A stretch of 64,000 bases of DNA, taken from Mesorhizobium sp. LHD-90 (GTDB lineage Bacteria; Pseudomonadota; Alphaproteobacteria; Rhizobiales; Rhizobiaceae). The DNA lies in NCBI RefSeq assembly GCF_030929505.1, contig NZ_JAVFVV010000003.1, forward strand, positions 248,001 through 312,000. Reading direction: 5' to 3'. The notes beneath the pieces are model-generated. The model was not told where the DNA came from, did not search any database, and saw only the letters and a list, made by a program, of their open reading frames with translations. Below are positions 30,727-43,847 of this stretch, piece after piece (position 1 is the stretch's first letter; each line of letters starts with the position of its first letter). A program made the translations under genes and the position numbers.

Positions 30727-31596
30727 ATGTCGTTTATTCCAACTGCTTTAGCCCACAAGCGGATCAAGCGGGCTGTATTGGCCGCCGCCGTGATTGGCGT
30801 TCCACTTGTCTTGTCCGCCTGCCAGTCGGACGACGACATCGACCTCTCCACTTATGTGGAGCAGACCGAGCCGGCGGACGTGCTCTACAACCAGGCGCTG
30901 GCCAATATGGACGCGGGCCGCATGACCGAGGCCAGCCGCAAGTTCAACGCCATCGACCGCCAGCATCCGTATTCGGAGTATGCGCGCAAATCGATGGTGA
31001 TGGGGGCCTTCGCCAACTATCGTCAGGGCAAATACGAAGAGGCGATCAATTCCGCGAAGCGCTACGTCACGCTCTATCCCAGCACGCCGGATGCGGCCTA
31101 TGCCCAATACATCATCGGCCTCAGCTATTTCCGCCAGATCCGCGACGTGACGCAGGACCAGAAGGAAGCGCGCCGCACCATCGAGGCGATGGAAGAACTG
31201 GTACAGCGCTGGCCGGAGTCGGAATATGTTGACGACGCGCGTACAAAAATACGCTTTGCGCGCGACCAGCTCGCCGGCAAGGAGATGCAGACCGGCCGCT
31301 ACTATCTGGAGCGGCGCGAATACATCGCTGCGATCAAGCGCTTCCGCTACGTGGTGGAAAACTATTCGAACACCCGTCACGTCGAGGAGGCGCTCGCGCG
31401 CCTGACCGAAGCCTATATGGCGATGGGCCTGGTCTCCGAGGCGCAGACGGCCGCGGCGGTTCTCGGCCAGAATTACCCCGACAGCCAATGGTACAAGGAT
31501 TCCTACAAGCTTCTGCAATCGGGCGGTGTCGAGCCGCGCGAGAACCAGGGTTCGTGGATTTCGAAGGCCGGTGCGCTGATTACCGGCGGCGCCTGA
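30727..31596 (+). CDS. bamD: Outer membrane assembly lipoprotein BamD (ComL)
   Basis: The 289-residue lipoprotein has a signal ending at the lipobox LVLSAC. Repeated TPR-type helices follow: [53 protein letters not shown] and [16 protein letters not shown]. BamD is the essential partner of BamA in inserting outer-membrane barrels. The ATG at 30727 gives [10 protein letters not shown]; the upstream 30694 start is less likely. It follows lpxC as is usual in rhizobia. Confidence 0.93.
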   Translation: MSFIPTALAHKRIKRAVLAAAVIGVPLVLSACQSDDDIDLSTYVEQTEPADVLYNQALANMDAGRMTEASRKFNAIDRQHPYSEYARKSMVMGAFANYRQGKYEEAINSAKRYVTLYPSTPDAAYAQYIIGLSYFRQIRDVTQDQKEARRTIEAMEELVQRWPESEYVDDARTKIRFARDQLAGKEMQTGRYYLERREYIAAIKRFRYVVENYSNTRHVEEALARLTEAYMAMGLVSEAQTAAAVLGQNYPDSQWYKDSYKLLQSGGVEPRENQGSWISKAGALITGGA

Positions 31597-31610
31597 TTTT
31601 TGCCGCGGGC

Positions 31611-31638
31611 GAACCGGCGTTTTTGGATGCGCCGGTTC
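31611..31638. other. Stem-loop after bamD
   Basis: GAACCGGCG and CGCCGGTTC pair across a ten-base loop, 15 bases past the bamD stop. No T-run follows on either strand, so it is a possible attenuating or processing hairpin rather than a clear terminator. Confidence 0.45.
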
Positions 31639-31774
31639 TCGACGCGCATGTCGGCCGCAGTGAATCCCTCGCGCCGGTCGCGTGCAACTCCGAAATCATG
31701 CTATTGGCCGCTGGCGGGTCTTTGCGCATTCTGCCCCGCGCTGTGATAGCGATTCTTCAGCTTCAAGGGTTGTG

Positions 31775-35744
<3,970 letters not shown>

Positions 35745-36471
35745 AAATAGCACGCGCCGATTTCATCTCAAGGTTGTAGAGACCGTAGAAATCGGACGGC
35801 GTTCAAAATACTCGGGATGTCTTCGATGAAGTTGGCAATATCGTTTCCGATCAAAGGGTTGTCCTGACAGTAGCGGCCGATCGGCGTTTCGGGCTTCAAA
35901 AACGGGCGAAAAAGACGGGGTCAACGCCACCGAAACGGCCTTTCCACGCGACGATGTGCAGTTTGGCGTTTGTCTCGTTCGATTGTTGAAGGTGTAGGAA
36001 AAAAATCCTTGACACCGTACCGGTGGTCTGGCATTGTTTCGGTATCGTCGGGAAGTGTGGTCGGGAGAAGGTCATGCATTCACAGGCACCCTCGCGATCA
36101 CAGGGCGCTTAAGATTCGACAAGACGATTGCCCCTCACTTACGATTTCTAACACTTAGCTTTCGCTGACGGGCTTCGCCCTGCTCCAGCTAAGATGTTGA
36201 AACGGCCCTTCGGGCGTTCGTCATTTGATAAGCCCATTCAAGGGCTTATCATCCGCTTCGCGGAAGCATTCCTCACTCTCTCCCGCAAGGGGAGAGATAT
36301 CGCGCGTCGCCGTTTTCGCCCACCAATGCGTCGGTCGTGCAGCAAGTCGCAAGAGAAGGGCAATCACTGTCAACAGAACCATGGTTCACCGTCGCTGATC
36401 GTTTGGCTCAAGCGAATTCGTGTGACAGGGCAGGGGGGCTGACATAGCTATCCCGGTTTCCGGGGAGTGTC
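35745..36471. other. 727-base non-coding region rich in small repeats
   Basis: A promoter-like TTGACA (about 36010) with CATTGT 17 bases later is followed by a 12-residue frame (36074-36112) behind GGGAGAAGG. Further on are the hairpin GATAAGCCC/GGGCTTATC (about 36229-36252) and CTCTCCC/GGGGAGAG near 36277-36296, both fragments of dispersed palindromes. The 82-residue frame at 36194-36442 is composed of these repeats and is not a gene. Confidence 0.5.
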
Positions 36472-37197
36472 ATGACCACCGAATCCATCGCATTGCGATC
36501 ATCCGAAAGCAGTTTCTGGCAGGGCGTGCGGCTCGGCCTGCCGGTGGTCGTCGCCTCGGCGCCGTTTGCCATCCTGTTCGGCGCGCTGGCGGTGGACAAC
36601 GGATTCACCGTTACAGAAGCGGTGCTGATGAGCGCGCTGATCTATGGCGGCGCCAGCCAGATGGTCGGCATCGAACTGTTCGGCCAGAACATCGCGCCGT
36701 GGCTTGTAGTGGCGTCGATCTTCGCGGTCAATTTCCGCCACGTGCTCTACTCCGCTTCGATCGGCCGGCGGCTGGCACATTGGCCGCTCTGGCAGCAGGC
36801 GGTCGGCTATTTCGTGCTGACCGACCCGCAATTCGCCGAGGCTGAACGCAAGGCCGAAAGCGGCGGGAAGGTCGGCTTCGCCTGGTACATGGGCATGGGC
36901 CTGGCGATCTATGTCTGCTGGGTGATCGAGAGCGGGCTCGGCGCCATGTTCGGCAAGCTGATCCCCGACACGCATGCGCTGGGCATCGATTTCCTGCTGC
37001 CGATCTATTTCCTCGGCCTGGTCATGAGTTTTCGCAAGCGGCCGCTGTGGCTGCCGGTGGTGCTGGTCAGCGGCGTGGTCTCGGTGATCGCCTACAAGAC
37101 CATCGGCTCGCCCTGGCACGTCTCGGTGGGGGCGGTGGCGGGCATCGTCCTCGGCGCGTTGTTCGTGCCCGGCAACGGCAAGGATGCGTTGAAATGA
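36472..37197 (+). CDS. azlC: AzlC-family branched-chain amino acid exporter, large subunit
   Basis: The 241-residue membrane protein has six to seven hydrophobic segments and the AzlC blocks FGALAVDNGFTVTEAVLMS, YGGASQMVGIELFG and VNFRHVLYSASIG. AzlC with AzlD exports branched-chain amino acids and analogues. ATG 36472 follows CGGGGAGTGTC. It overlaps azlD by four bases, as in most genomes. Confidence 0.9.
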   Translation: MTTESIALRSSESSFWQGVRLGLPVVVASAPFAILFGALAVDNGFTVTEAVLMSALIYGGASQMVGIELFGQNIAPWLVVASIFAVNFRHVLYSASIGRRLAHWPLWQQAVGYFVLTDPQFAEAERKAESGGKVGFAWYMGMGLAIYVCWVIESGLGAMFGKLIPDTHALGIDFLLPIYFLGLVMSFRKRPLWLPVVLVSGVVSVIAYKTIGSPWHVSVGAVAGIVLGALFVPGNGKDALK

Positions 37198-37490
37198 GCA
37201 CCATCCTGTGGATCACCCTGTGGGGCGCGGCGCTGACCTACCTGACGCGGATCGGCGGCCATTTGGTGTTGTCGCGGTTCGAGACAGTGCATCCGCGCGT
37301 CGAGGCGGCGCTCAACGCCGTGCCGGCGGCGGTGCTGACCACGCTGGTGGCGCCGGCGCTGCTGACGGCGGGACCAGCCGAGTTCATCGCGCTGGTGGTC
37401 ACGGCCGTCGTGTCGCTGCGCTACGGCATGCTGGCGCTGTTCCTTGCCGGCGCTGCGACGCTGATCTTGCTGCGGCAGGTGATTGGATAG
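37194..37490 (+). CDS. azlD: AzlD-family small subunit of the branched-chain amino acid exporter
   Basis: The 98-residue protein has three to four membrane helices. The start TILWITLWGAALTYLTRIGG and the central VEAALNAVPAAVLTTLVAPAL are typical of AzlD. It overlaps azlC by four bases and is needed with it for export. The ATG at 37194 is chosen over the longer upstream frame because of this overlap. Confidence 0.88.
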   Translation: MSTILWITLWGAALTYLTRIGGHLVLSRFETVHPRVEAALNAVPAAVLTTLVAPALLTAGPAEFIALVVTAVVSLRYGMLALFLAGAATLILLRQVIG

Positions 37491-37502
37491 GAGGAGGTAG
37501 CG

Positions 37503-37841
37503 ATGAGCGGAGAAACCAAGATCTTGCGCAAATGGACCGGCGTCATCCGTACCGCTGACGAGCAGGTCTATGTCGACTACATCAAGGCGACCGGGCTGGA
37601 GGATTACAAATCGACGCCCGGAAACCTCGGCTTTCAGATGGTCCTGCGCGCCCGCGGCGACGGCACCAGCGAAGTGACGACGCTGAGTTGGTGGACATCG
37701 CTCGATGCCATCAAGGCATTCGCCGGCGACGATCCGGAAGTCGCGCGGTATTATCCCGAGGACGACCGTTTCCTGGTCGAGCGCCCGAAGAATGTCGACC
37801 ACTATCGGATCGTGGCGGGCGGCGGGCCTGACCGGGCTTAG
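37503..37841 (+). CDS. Antibiotic biosynthesis monooxygenase-like protein (ABM fold)
   Basis: The 112-residue protein begins with a strand-rich WTGVIRTADEQVYVDYIKAT, followed by GNLGFQMVLRARGDG and EVTTLSWWTSLDAIKAFAGD, the layout of small dimeric alpha-beta barrel proteins. Members act as monooxygenases, haem-degrading enzymes or have unknown roles. The gene follows azlD by 12 bases behind GGAGGAGG and may be in the same unit. The substrate cannot be guessed. A palindromic repeat begins at its stop codon. Confidence 0.7.
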   Translation: MSGETKILRKWTGVIRTADEQVYVDYIKATGLEDYKSTPGNLGFQMVLRARGDGTSEVTTLSWWTSLDAIKAFAGDDPEVARYYPEDDRFLVERPKNVDHYRIVAGGGPDRA

Positions 37842-37981
37842 AGCCCATCTCGAAACACGTGAGGGCGGACTGCAAATGCGATTTTCTGCGCTTCCGGTGC
37901 TCACGTACCTGCACGTACGCTGCGCTCCGGTTCTCGAAACCCGCATTTTCGCCTCGCCCTGACGTGTTTCGAGACGGGCTC
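37841..37981. repeat. Stop-codon-abutting palindromic repeat, copy 1
   Basis: GAGCCCATCTCGAAACACG at 37841 pairs, with few mismatches, with the arm ending GGGCTC at 37981. The core shares TGCAAA-(variable)-TTTCTG(C/T)GCT-TCCGGTGCTCACGTAC with copies at 43664 and 50373. It begins on the last base of the upstream stop codon. Confidence 0.85.
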
Positions 37982-38074
37982 TGAGTTGCCTGCAAGCGTC
38001 GCGCTTGACAGGACCGAGGCAGCGCAAGTCAATAGGGGATCAAGGTCAAGCTCGACGCTGAGGGGTGCGAGCAT

Positions 38075-39151
38075 ATGCTGCCATACAATCAGGATATCGG
38101 CCGCGCCACGCTGTTGGTGCTCTTCATAGGCGGCCTGCTGCTCGCCAGCTTCTGGATACTGCAGCCCTTCCTTCCGGCAATCCTGTGGGCCACGACCCTG
38201 GTGCTGGCCACCTGGCCGGTGATGCTGTGGGTGCAGCGCCGCTGCGGCAATCGTCGTGCAATTGCCGTTCTTGTCATGACGGTAGGGATTCTGCTGGTGC
38301 TGATCATACCGCTCTGGCTCGCGGTCGGCACTGTCGTCGCCAATATCGATGTCATAGGCGACCTGGTCCGGAAAGCGCTTTCCCTGCGGATACCGGAGGT
38401 GCCGGCTTGGGTAAGGCAGCTCCCGCTGATCGGAGACAGTATCGCGCAGGCATGGGAGAGGATCAGGCAATCCGGCGTGGCCGACCTGGCATCGCGCCTG
38501 ATGCCCTATGCGGGCGCGTTGACGCAATGGGTCGCCGCCGCAGCCGGGAACGTCGGCGGGATGTTCGTCCAGTTCCTGCTGACGGCCGTCATTGCCGCCG
38601 TGATGTATACCGGCGGCGAACGAGCGGCCGCCCAACTGCTGCGGTTCGGCCGGCGGCTGGCTGGCGATCGTGGCGAGAAAGCCGTGTACCTGGCCGGCCA
38701 GGCCATCCGCAGCGTGGCGCTAGGGGTCGTGGTCACCGCGCTGGCGCAAAGTGTCATCGGGGGCGTCGGGCTCGCCGTGGTCGGCGTGCCGTTTGCCGCC
38801 CTGCTCACCGCGCTGATGTTCGTCCTCTGCCTTATTCAGCTCGGACCGGCCCTCGTGCTGGTTCCCACCGTCGTGTGGCTATATTATTCCAACGACGCCG
38901 TTTCGGGCACGGTATTGCTCGTCTTTACGCTTGTCGCCACCACCATCGACCAGTTCATACGGCCGATCCTGATTCGACGAGGCGCCGACCTGCCGCTCCT
39001 GCTGATACTCGCCGGCGTCGTGGGCGGCCTGATCGCCTTTGGCGTTCTCGGCATTTTCATCGGCCCCACCGTGCTTGCGGTCGCCTACACGTTGCTGAAT
39101 GCATGGATCGCCGAAGCCGATGAAGGATCGCCGCCGGCCGCAGGTGGGTAG
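38075..39151 (+). CDS. AI-2E family transporter (YdiK/PerM type)
   Basis: The 358-residue protein has eight hydrophobic segments, four near the N-terminus and four in the second half, with a soluble middle part (about residues 85-160). PFLPAILWATTLVLATWPV and LIQLGPALVLVPTVVWL are typical of the family, as is IRPILIRRGADLPLLLI near the end. Members were first linked to autoinducer-2 export, others to Na/Li-H exchange, so substrate is open. It stands alone between a repeat and the convergent aminopeptidase gene. Confidence 0.85.
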   Translation: MLPYNQDIGRATLLVLFIGGLLLASFWILQPFLPAILWATTLVLATWPVMLWVQRRCGNRRAIAVLVMTVGILLVLIIPLWLAVGTVVANIDVIGDLVRKALSLRIPEVPAWVRQLPLIGDSIAQAWERIRQSGVADLASRLMPYAGALTQWVAAAAGNVGGMFVQFLLTAVIAAVMYTGGERAAAQLLRFGRRLAGDRGEKAVYLAGQAIRSVALGVVVTALAQSVIGGVGLAVVGVPFAALLTALMFVLCLIQLGPALVLVPTVVWLYYSNDAVSGTVLLVFTLVATTIDQFIRPILIRRGADLPLLLILAGVVGGLIAFGVLGIFIGPTVLAVAYTLLNAWIAEADEGSPPAAGG

Positions 39152-39257
39152 GTCCTGACCCGCAGGCGTGCGAGTGAGTAAGCAAGCGGATGGACCTTCC
39201 GTCGGACTACCACTGAACGCGCATATGCCCCAGGAAACCGGATCTATTTCGGCTGCG

Positions 39258-41102
39258 TCACCCCTTGTGGTCGTGCGGCAGCGCCGCTGCCGCTTTCTCC
39301 AGCCAGGCAAGGTTTTCGCCGTCGAGCATCGGGCCGATCTCTGCCAGCACGCGGGCATGATAGGCGTCCAGCCACTGCAACTCGTCCTTGTTGAGCAGTT
39401 CCGGCTGCAGCATGCGCCGGTCGAAGGGCGCCAGCGTCAGCGTCTCGAACGCGTGCATGGCGATGTCGCCGCCGGGGAGTGCCGCCTCCGGCGTTACGAC
39501 GATGAGGTTTTCCAGGCGGATGCCGTAGTGGCCTTCCTTGTAGTAGCCAGGCTCGTTGGAAAGGATCATGCCGGCCAGCAGCTTCTGTGTTCCTGTCTTG
39601 GCGATGCGCTGCGGTCCCTCGTGAACGGAGAGATAGGAGCCGACGCCGTGGCCTGTGCCGTGGGCGAAATCCAGCCCATGCTGCCAGAGCGCGACGCGCG
39701 CGAAGGCGTCGATGTCGCAGCCGCGTGTGCCGGCCGGAAAGCGCAGCGTGGAGATGCGGATCATCCCCTTCAGCACCAGCGTGTAGCGTTCCTTCATCTC
39801 CGCCGTCGGCGTACCGACCGGCACCGTGCGGGTGATGTCGGTTGTGCCGTCCTGATACTGGCCGCCCGAATCGACCAGGAACAGCTCGCCGTCGGCGAGT
39901 ACGCGATTGGTGGCGCGCGAGACGCGGTAATGCATGATGGCGCCGTTCGGGCCGGAGCCGGAAATGGTGGAGAAGGAGACGTCGCGCAGCGGCATCTGCG
40001 TCTCCTCGCCGACAGCGCGGCGGAGACCTTCCAGTTGCTCGACCGTCCTGATCTCGTCGATCGTGCCCGGCTGTTGGCGGTCGAGCCAGGCCAGCATCTT
40101 TACGATCGCCGCGCCGTCGCGGCAGTGCGCGGCGCGGGAGCCGGCGAGTTCGGCCGCATTCTTGGTGGCGCGCGGGATGCGCGCTGGGTCGGCCGCCTCG
40201 ACCACAGTGCCGCCATTGGCGGTGACGAGGAGCCGAAGCTGCTCGGCCGCCAGTACCGGGTCGAGCGCGACGCGGGCGCCGGCTTTTGCCAGCGCGATAA
40301 GGTCGGGCTCCAGGGCAGAGGGCGGCCTGATGTCGGCGAGCTGCGTCAGATAGGCCCTCGGTTCGATCGACAGTTTTCGCTTGTCGATGAAGATGCGGTG
40401 CGCGCCGTCAGCGGCGAGGATGGCGAAACCGAGCGCCAGCGGCGTGTGCGGAACGTCGTTGCCGCGGATGTTGAAGGTCCAGGCCAGCGACGAGGGATCG
40501 GTGAGCACCGCGTGGGTGGCGCCTTCGGCGGCGATGTCCGATGCAAGGCGCGCCAGCTTGTCCCTGGCGAGTTCGCCGGCAAGGGCGTTGGGATGGATTT
40601 CCACCGGCTGAAGCGGCGCGTCCGGCTGGTCCTTCCACAATTCGTCGATCGGATTCTTGTCGACGGCGATCAGCTCGCCACCCTTGGCCTCAAGCGCCGT
40701 GCGCAGCGCCTTCACCTCGGAGATGGTGTGCAGCCATGGGTCGAAGCCGAGGCGCAGACCTTTGCCGGCATTCTCCTTCAGCCAGTCGGGAGGCGGGTTG
40801 GCGATCAGGCTTTCGATGGAAAACACCGCCGGATCGACCTGCTGGCGAGCCTGGAGCGTGTAGCGGCCGTCGACGAACAGCACGGCGCGGCTGGAGAGCA
40901 CGATGACGACGCCGGCCGAGCCGGTGAAGCCGGTCAGCCATTTCAGCCGCTCCGAGCGCTCGGCGACGTATTCGCCCTGGTGCTCGTCGGAGCGCGGCAC
41001 CATGAAACCGTCGAGGTTTTTGGCGGCGAGCCATTCGCGCAATTGCGCCACGCGGCCCGCGCCCAGCGTCGGATCGCTTACTTCATCGAAGGTCTGAAAC
41101 AT
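39258..41102 (-). CDS. Xaa-Pro aminopeptidase, M24B family
   Basis: ATG 41102 yields 614 residues: two creatinase-like N-terminal domains and a pita-bread metallopeptidase domain. Metal ligands are visible in LVDSGGQYQDGTTDITRTV (two Asp), HGTGHGVGS (His), NEPGYY (Glu) and RLENLIVV (Glu). The three-domain length matches the eukaryote-like aminopeptidase P group common in rhizobia, which removes the residue before a proline. The 656-residue frame from 41228 reads through the intergenic region and is rejected. Confidence 0.92.
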   Translation of the reverse strand: MFQTFDEVSDPTLGAGRVAQLREWLAAKNLDGFMVPRSDEHQGEYVAERSERLKWLTGFTGSAGVVIVLSSRAVLFVDGRYTLQARQQVDPAVFSIESLIANPPPDWLKENAGKGLRLGFDPWLHTISEVKALRTALEAKGGELIAVDKNPIDELWKDQPDAPLQPVEIHPNALAGELARDKLARLASDIAAEGATHAVLTDPSSLAWTFNIRGNDVPHTPLALGFAILAADGAHRIFIDKRKLSIEPRAYLTQLADIRPPSALEPDLIALAKAGARVALDPVLAAEQLRLLVTANGGTVVEAADPARIPRATKNAAELAGSRAAHCRDGAAIVKMLAWLDRQQPGTIDEIRTVEQLEGLRRAVGEETQMPLRDVSFSTISGSGPNGAIMHYRVSRATNRVLADGELFLVDSGGQYQDGTTDITRTVPVGTPTAEMKERYTLVLKGMIRISTLRFPAGTRGCDIDAFARVALWQHGLDFAHGTGHGVGSYLSVHEGPQRIAKTGTQKLLAGMILSNEPGYYKEGHYGIRLENLIVVTPEAALPGGDIAMHAFETLTLAPFDRRMLQPELLNKDELQWLDAYHARVLAEIGPMLDGENLAWLEKAAAALPHDHKG

Positions 41103-41272
41103 GGCTGTCGTTTCCTCGGCGGATTCGAATGCGCGACCGTATCCGCAGGCATGCGCCGTGGCAATTCGGGCGCGCTGGTCCAGCGGCGGCGTATGCAATT
41201 GTAGATGGCATCCATGCCGAATTGGCACTTCAGGAAAAGGTCAGCAGAACTTACCTTTCTCATGTGGAGGAC

Positions 41273-41308
41273 ATGACTGCGAATCCTGAACAAGGAGAAC
41301 GTCGATGA
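41273..41308 (+). CDS. Eleven-codon leader frame coupled to the next small gene
   Basis: ATG 41273, eight bases behind GTGGAGG, encodes MTANPEQGERR and stops at a TGA that overlaps the ATG of the following gene (ATGA). It may serve only to couple translation. Evidence is limited to the start signals and the overlap. Confidence 0.35.
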   Translation: MTANPEQGERR

Positions 41309-41481
41309 CCACGAGAACCGGCTTTTTCAGATCCGCCCTCGATGCCTACATGCAGGCCCGCGAGAAGCAGGCGGAACGTTATGTCGCCGCGGCGCTGCTT
41401 GGCCTTGACGACGAAACCCTGCGCTCCCACGGCTACAGCCGGGCAGATCTCAAGAAGCGCGCCGGGGCCTATTACCTGTAA
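41305..41481 (+). CDS. Small DUF1127-like protein
   Basis: This 58-residue protein (MTTRTGFFRSALDAYMQ to KKRAGAYYL) has the pattern of rhizobial DUF1127 relatives: an Arg-rich helix with AREKQAERYVAAALLGL, then LDDETLRSHGYSRADLKKR. In that family the LxDxxLxDxGxxRxxI type ending is conserved and some members bind RNA and affect phosphate or stress responses. It has a good Shine-Dalgarno (AAGGAG). It is divergent from the aminopeptidase gene and convergent with prmA. Confidence 0.75.
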   Translation: MTTRTGFFRSALDAYMQAREKQAERYVAAALLGLDDETLRSHGYSRADLKKRAGAYYL

Positions 41482-41527
41482 CGGGCTGGCCGAGCGAAGC
41501 CGCCGCGGCCAGGGCCGGCGGCGGGGC

Positions 41528-42400
41528 TCAGCGCTTGAGATGCAGCGTCACCCAGCCCTCGCGGGGCAGGGTTCGGACATGCCGGAAATGCTGCGCCGAA
41601 TAAGCGGCCAGCACCGCGTCGCGCTGGCGCTCCAATATGCCCGACAGGATCAGCGATCCGCCTGGCGTGACATGCCTCGCCATCTGCGGCGCGAGCTGCA
41701 TCAGCGGCCGCGCCAGTATGTTGGCGACGATCAGGTCGAACGGGCCGGCCAGGCTAAAAACCGGATGATGGAAACCCGGCGCTGTGGCGGTGCGCACCAG
41801 CGCCGGAACGCCGTTCAGGCGGACGTTCTCGGCCGCGACCTTGGTTGCGACGGGATCGATGTCGGTGGCCAGCACCGGAATATGCGCCATTTTTGCGATG
41901 GCGATGGCGAGCACAGCGCTGCCGGCGCCGAGGTCGAGCGCGCTTCTCGGATGCTCGCGCCGCACCACCTTCTCGATCGTCTCCAGGCAGCCGGCGGTGG
42001 TGCCGTGGTGGCCGGTGCCGAAGGCGAGCCCTGCCTCGATCTCGATGGAGATATCGCCGATGCGGCGGCGATGCCGGTCGTGTCCGCCATGGACGAAGAA
42101 GCGGCCGGCGCGCACCGGCTTCAGGCCTTCGAGCGAGCGCGCCACCCAGTCGACGTCGGGCAGGTTTTCTCGCGACAGATCCTGGGGAGCGTCAAGCGCC
42201 CGCAGGATTTTCTTGATCCGGGTTTCGGTGTCCCCCGGGTCACCGTCGACATAAAGCGAGATCTCGTCGATGCCCGCGGTTTCGTCGAGCTCGACCCTTG
42301 CAAGCGGCAGGCCGTCCTCCTCGAACTCGGCCTCGAACGCGGGAAACAGCCGTTCGGCGTCGGCCTTGGCGGCGGTGAAGAAAAACCTCGTCTGCCCCAT
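41528..42400 (-). CDS. prmA: Ribosomal protein L11 methyltransferase
   Basis: The 290-residue protein methylates L11. A small N-terminal substrate domain (residues 1-75) is followed by the AdoMet domain: [39 protein letters not shown] and [15 protein letters not shown] (the NPP-like catalytic motif is NIL). [10 protein letters not shown] follows. It lies ten bases after the SCO1 gene on the same strand, so they may share a transcript. Confidence 0.94.
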   Translation of the reverse strand: MGQTRFFFTAAKADAERLFPAFEAEFEEDGLPLARVELDETAGIDEISLYVDGDPGDTETRIKKILRALDAPQDLSRENLPDVDWVARSLEGLKPVRAGRFFVHGGHDRHRRRIGDISIEIEAGLAFGTGHHGTTAGCLETIEKVVRREHPRSALDLGAGSAVLAIAIAKMAHIPVLATDIDPVATKVAAENVRLNGVPALVRTATAPGFHHPVFSLAGPFDLIVANILARPLMQLAPQMARHVTPGGSLILSGILERQRDAVLAAYSAQHFRHVRTLPREGWVTLHLKR

Positions 42401-42410
42401 CGCGCCGAAA

Positions 42411-43001
42411 TCAGCCTTCGGCGATCAGGCGCTTGAGCTTCGTCACGGCCGTCTGCGAATCCTCGCCATAGGCGATGGTGCCGAAGAAGCCGCCGTTGCG
42501 GTCGAGTAGCAGCACCGTGGCGGTGTGGTCCATCGTGTAGTCGCCGCCGTCCAGCGGCACTTTGCGCGCATAGATGCTGAAGGCCTTCACCATGGCCGCG
42601 ACCTTTTCGGGATCGCCGGTGATGCCGGTGATGCGCTCGGAGACGTTGCCGACGTAGGTGTTCATGATCTCGGGCGTGTCGCGCTCCGGATCGACCGAGA
42701 CGAAATAGGCGCGTACGTCGCGGCCTTCCTCGCCGAGTTTTTTCAGCCATCCATCCATCTCGGCCAAGGTCGTCGGGCAGACTTCCGGGCAATGGGTGAA
42801 GCCGAAGAAGACCGCCGAGGGATGGCCGCGGAAGGCGGTCTCGGTGATCTCTCCCCCCTTCTGGTCGACCAGGGTGAAGGGCGCGCCGAATGCCTCGCCG
42901 CTGTTGCGCGCGCGGTGCCAGTCGAAGGTAAGCCAGCCGACGCCCGCCGCCATCAGGACCAGAATGCCGATGAGAATGCTGCGCATCATGGGGTTTTTCA
43001 T
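42411..43001 (-). CDS. SCO1/SenC family copper chaperone-like thioredoxin protein
   Basis: ATG 43001 gives a 196-residue membrane-anchored protein (helix at about residues 7-24). The copper-binding pair C71-x3-C75 in HCPEVCPTT and the distal His in MDHT (H159) are present, as is [15 protein letters not shown] proteins deliver copper to or reduce the CuA site of cytochrome oxidase. The longer frame starting at 43190 would bury the anchor and overlaps the creA gene on the other strand, so it is rejected. Confidence 0.92.
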   Translation of the reverse strand: MKNPMMRSILIGILVLMAAGVGWLTFDWHRARNSGEAFGAPFTLVDQKGGEITETAFRGHPSAVFFGFTHCPEVCPTTLAEMDGWLKKLGEEGRDVRAYFVSVDPERDTPEIMNTYVGNVSERITGITGDPEKVAAMVKAFSIYARKVPLDGGDYTMDHTATVLLLDRNGGFFGTIAYGEDSQTAVTKLKRLIAEG

Positions 43002-43174
43002 CTGCCGGAGGTTGGTTGCGCCCGAGACCCTGGAAGGGCGACGGAGCCATATGCCGAAAATAGCCTTCACCGCGATGTCGCGAAAGAGGCCATGTTGACG
43101 CTGTGGCAAGGACAGGCTTGTTTTGGCGGGCGGGCGCTCCCACGTCTGCATCAGTCGTCCAACGGAGGGCCTCC

Positions 43175-43663
43175 ATGCGCCTGCTCGCAATCCTGATCTC
43201 CACCGCCGTCATCTCCGCGTCTTCCGAACTGGCCCGGGCCCAGCAGGTCGGCGAGGTCGGGGTCGACTGGCTCGGCAACGACATCATCGTCGAGGCGATC
43301 AAGGACCCGAAGGTCGACGGCGTGATCTGCCACGTCTCCTATTTCGATCGCGGTGTGGTCGACCGGCTGCAGAAGGGCAACTGGTTCGAGGATCCGTCGG
43401 ATTCCGCCATCTCCTGCCGCCAGACCGGGCCGATCGCCATTCGCGACATCGAACTCGGCGAGGGGGGCGAGGAGGTGTTCAAGCAGGGCATCAGCCTGAT
43501 CTGGAAGAAGCAGGTGGTGAACCGCATCTACGACAAGGCCAACGACACGCTGATCTATCTCTCGCATTCGCGGCAGGTGCAGGACGGCTCGGCGAAAATG
43601 GCGATCTCGACCGTGCCGCTCTACGGCCGGGAAGTGGTGTGGACGAACGGCAAGCCGCAGTAG
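43175..43663 (+). CDS. creA: CreA family periplasmic protein
   Basis: The 162-residue protein has a signal peptide (MRLLAILISTAVISASSELARAQ) and the CreA blocks VGVDWLGNDIIVEAIKDPKVDGV and CHVSYFDRGV, then RDIELGEGGEEVF. The family has an uncharacterised role; the E. coli name comes from the creABCD cluster. ATG 43175 follows GGAGGGCC. A palindromic repeat starts right after its stop. Confidence 0.88.
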   Translation: MRLLAILISTAVISASSELARAQQVGEVGVDWLGNDIIVEAIKDPKVDGVICHVSYFDRGVVDRLQKGNWFEDPSDSAISCRQTGPIAIRDIELGEGGEEVFKQGISLIWKKQVVNRIYDKANDTLIYLSHSRQVQDGSAKMAISTVPLYGREVVWTNGKPQ

Positions 43664-43804
43664 GGTGTGTCGAGATTCAGGTGAGGCTGGCCTGCAAACG
43701 GCGGCTTTCTGCGCTTCCGGTGCGCACGTACCCAAAAGTACGCTCCGCTCCGGTTCTCGGAAGCCACCATTTTCGGCTCAGCCTGACCTGAATCTCAACA
43801 CACC
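43664..43804. repeat. Stop-codon-abutting palindromic repeat, copy 2
   Basis: GGTGTGTCGAGATTCAGG (43664 on) pairs with CCTGAATCTCAACACACC (ending 43804). The outer arm differs from copy 1 but is again self-complementary. The core with CTTTCTGCGCTTCCGGTG and a GTAC-rich middle is shared. It starts on the base after the creA stop. Confidence 0.85.
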
Positions 43805-43847
43805 ACTGGGGCTTGCCGCCGATTTCCGGGCCAAGTAAAGCGCGCCC

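Noticed and set aside
36194-36442. 82-residue frame
   Set aside because: Composed of palindromic repeat fragments, with no Shine-Dalgarno and no protein-like conservation pattern.
42411-43190. Longer SCO1 protein starting at 43190
   Set aside because: The extra 63 residues place the membrane anchor internally and overlap creA; ATG 43001 has the normal anchor at the N-terminus.
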